Of a DNA stretch of 64,000 nucleotides, positions 63,261-64,000 are shown one piece after another. Origin of the DNA: Thermophilibacter mediterraneus. GTDB taxonomy: Bacteria > Actinomycetota > Coriobacteriia > Coriobacteriales > Atopobiaceae. The position numbers and the translations under genes are program-made. The DNA lies in contig NZ_FPKO01000009.1 of NCBI RefSeq assembly GCF_900119385.1, positions 767,405 through 831,404 on the forward strand, read 5' to 3'. Numbering within the stretch: position 1 is the stretch's first letter; each line of letters begins with the position of its first letter. A model generated the notes under the pieces. That model saw only the letters and a list, made by a program, of their open reading frames with translations, was not told the origin of the DNA and searched no databases.

Positions 63261-63267
63261 GCGCCGG

Positions 63268-63301
63268 CGCCCCCGCATCCAAGCAACGGGATGCGGGGGC
63301 G
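63268..63301 (+). terminator. Hairpin terminator after the small acidic protein gene
   Basis: CGCCCCCGCATCC (63268-63280) pairs perfectly with GGATGCGGGGGCG (63289-63301) and is followed by TCCTTGTGT, a weak T-rich tail. It separates convergent genes and may act in both directions. Confidence 0.65.
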
Positions 63302-63334
63302 TCCTTGTGTAGGCCTTCGTGAAGCGACGGAACG

Positions 63335-63448
63335 CTACGGATCGAGCCTGCCCGCGAGCCAGAGCAGCGGCACGAGCGGCAGCGCGCCCAGGCACAGCAG
63401 AACGGCGAGCGCCGTGGCCACGCCCCAGCGGGCGTCCTCGCGCGTCAC
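63335..63448 (-). CDS. Tiny single-pass membrane protein overlapping the amidase gene
   Basis: A 37-codon frame starts at GTG 63448-63446, overlapping the amidase stop by 4 bp (GTGA). It encodes MTREDARWG followed by one hydrophobic helix (VATALAVLLCLGALPLVPLL) and AGRLDP. No strong ribosome binding site is seen; coupling to the upstream frame is likely. Size and position next to a lysin suggest a holin-like partner, but this is inference. Confidence 0.45.
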   Translation of the reverse strand: MTREDARWGVATALAVLLCLGALPLVPLLWLAGRLDP

Positions 63449-64000
63449 GACAGGATCTCGTTCACGCGCGCCTGCACGGCGCCGTAGAGCGACCCCAGGC
63501 GGCGCTTGCGCTCCGCGCCGTTTCCGTAGTCGCCGCGGATGACGGCGCGCGCCAGAGCGTCGACGTCCGCGCCGCCGGACGACCCGCCGGAGCCCCCGGC
63601 GCCCAGCATCTCGTTCACGCGCGCCTGGACCTCCGCGTAGCGGTCGCCCAGCGCGGCCCTCCGCGCCTTCCCGTTGCCGAACTCGCCCGCGATCACCCTG
63701 CGGGCGAGGTCGTCCACGTCATCGGCCGCCGGCGCCTGGGCCGCGCCCCCGCCGGAGCCGCCCGCCAGGATGCGGTTCACCTCCGCCTGCACCTCGTCGT
63801 AGCGGCTCCCCAGCGCCGCGCGGCGCGCGTCCCCGTTGCCGAACTCGCCCGCGATGACGCGCCGCGCGAGCTCCGCGACCGTGCCGCTGGGCGCTGCCTC
63901 AGTCGTCCCGCCGGAGGAGCCTCCGCCCGTGATGCGCGCCTTCAGCGCCGCCCACTTGGACGCCGCCACGTAGGGCGCCGGGCAGAGCTTGCCCGTCACG
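63445..64000 (-). CDS. N-acetylmuramoyl-L-alanine amidase with three Cpl-7 repeats (5' end outside window)
   Basis: The visible part begins with VTGKLCPAPYVAASKWAALK, matching the C-terminal end of Amidase_2 domains including the zinc-ligand cysteine. Three Cpl-7 (CW_7) wall-binding repeats of about 39 residues follow, of the type LARRVIAGEFGNGKARRAAL, separated by Gly/Ser linkers. It hydrolyses peptidoglycan, either as a prophage endolysin or an autolysin. The gene continues beyond the right edge. Confidence 0.85.
   Translation of the reverse strand, partial: VTGKLCPAPYVAASKWAALKARITGGGSSGGTTEAAPSGTVAELARRVIAGEFGNGDARRAALGSRYDEVQAEVNRILAGGSGGGAAQAPAADDVDDLARRVIAGEFGNGKARRAALGDRYAEVQARVNEMLGAGGSGGSSGGADVDALARAVIRGDYGNGAERKRRLGSLYGAVQARVNEILS

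Noticed and set aside
63560-63900. Roughly 240-bp spaced repeats at the right edge considered as non-coding direct repeats.
   Set aside because: They encode successive Cpl-7 wall-binding repeats of the amidase.

Overview
The window is about 64 kb of high-GC DNA from what looks like an anaerobic actinomycete-type bacterium of the class Coriobacteriia (Olsenella/Atopobiaceae-like). This is inferred from the gene order of the ribosomal-protein cluster, the rplQ - fused ECF ATPase - ecfT - truA synteny, a glycyl-radical enzyme, polyferredoxin-like proteins and an LPXTG-type surface protein. No tRNA, rRNA or CRISPR array was seen.

Positions 1-12050 hold the distal S10 / spc / alpha ribosomal-protein cluster: rpsC (partial), rplP, rpmC, rpsQ, rplN, rplX, rplE, rpsZ, rpsH, rplF, rplR, rpsE, rpmD, rplO, secY, adk, map, infA, rpmJ, rpsM, rpsK, rpsD, rpoA, rplQ. 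A strong intrinsic terminator and a structured leader lie between rplX and rplE. A promoter precedes infA and a terminator follows rplQ.

Positions 12080-30682 are mostly chromosomal housekeeping and envelope genes. They include a fused ECF ATPase with EcfT, truA, a His-rich metal permease, glycosyltransferases, a DeoR-regulated glycyl-radical enzyme with its activase, a polyferredoxin, ychF, an LCP cell-wall ligase and guaA.

Positions 30671-49690 are accessory. The 3' end of guaA carries a 12-bp sequence (GAGTGGGAATAG) that recurs twice downstream, bounding two small decayed islands. Each island has an AAA_14/DUF4143 ATPase gene. Beyond the third copy lies a decayed duplicate of the first ATPase and its leader. 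An IS21-family element has split a small membrane-protein gene in frame. Two further DUF4143 ATPases, oleate hydratase with a TetR regulator, a TetR-ABC exporter operon, a frameshifted SirTM-like sirtuin, truncated flavoprotein genes and several striking palindromic repeats follow.

Positions 49688-64000 return to core-like content: tex, a two-gene LysO exporter, a GH13 enzyme behind a LacI-type operator, a DUF1275 membrane protein, a 1,316-residue M60-type surface metallopeptidase, an M24-like protein lacking metal ligands, an rsmJ-like methyltransferase, a second GMP synthase lacking the glutaminase domain, and the end of a Cpl-7-repeat amidase.

The most distinctive theme is the set of four intact DUF4143 ATPase genes. 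Each is preceded by its own unrelated inverted or direct repeat over the promoter, which suggests private self-regulation or self-recognition.
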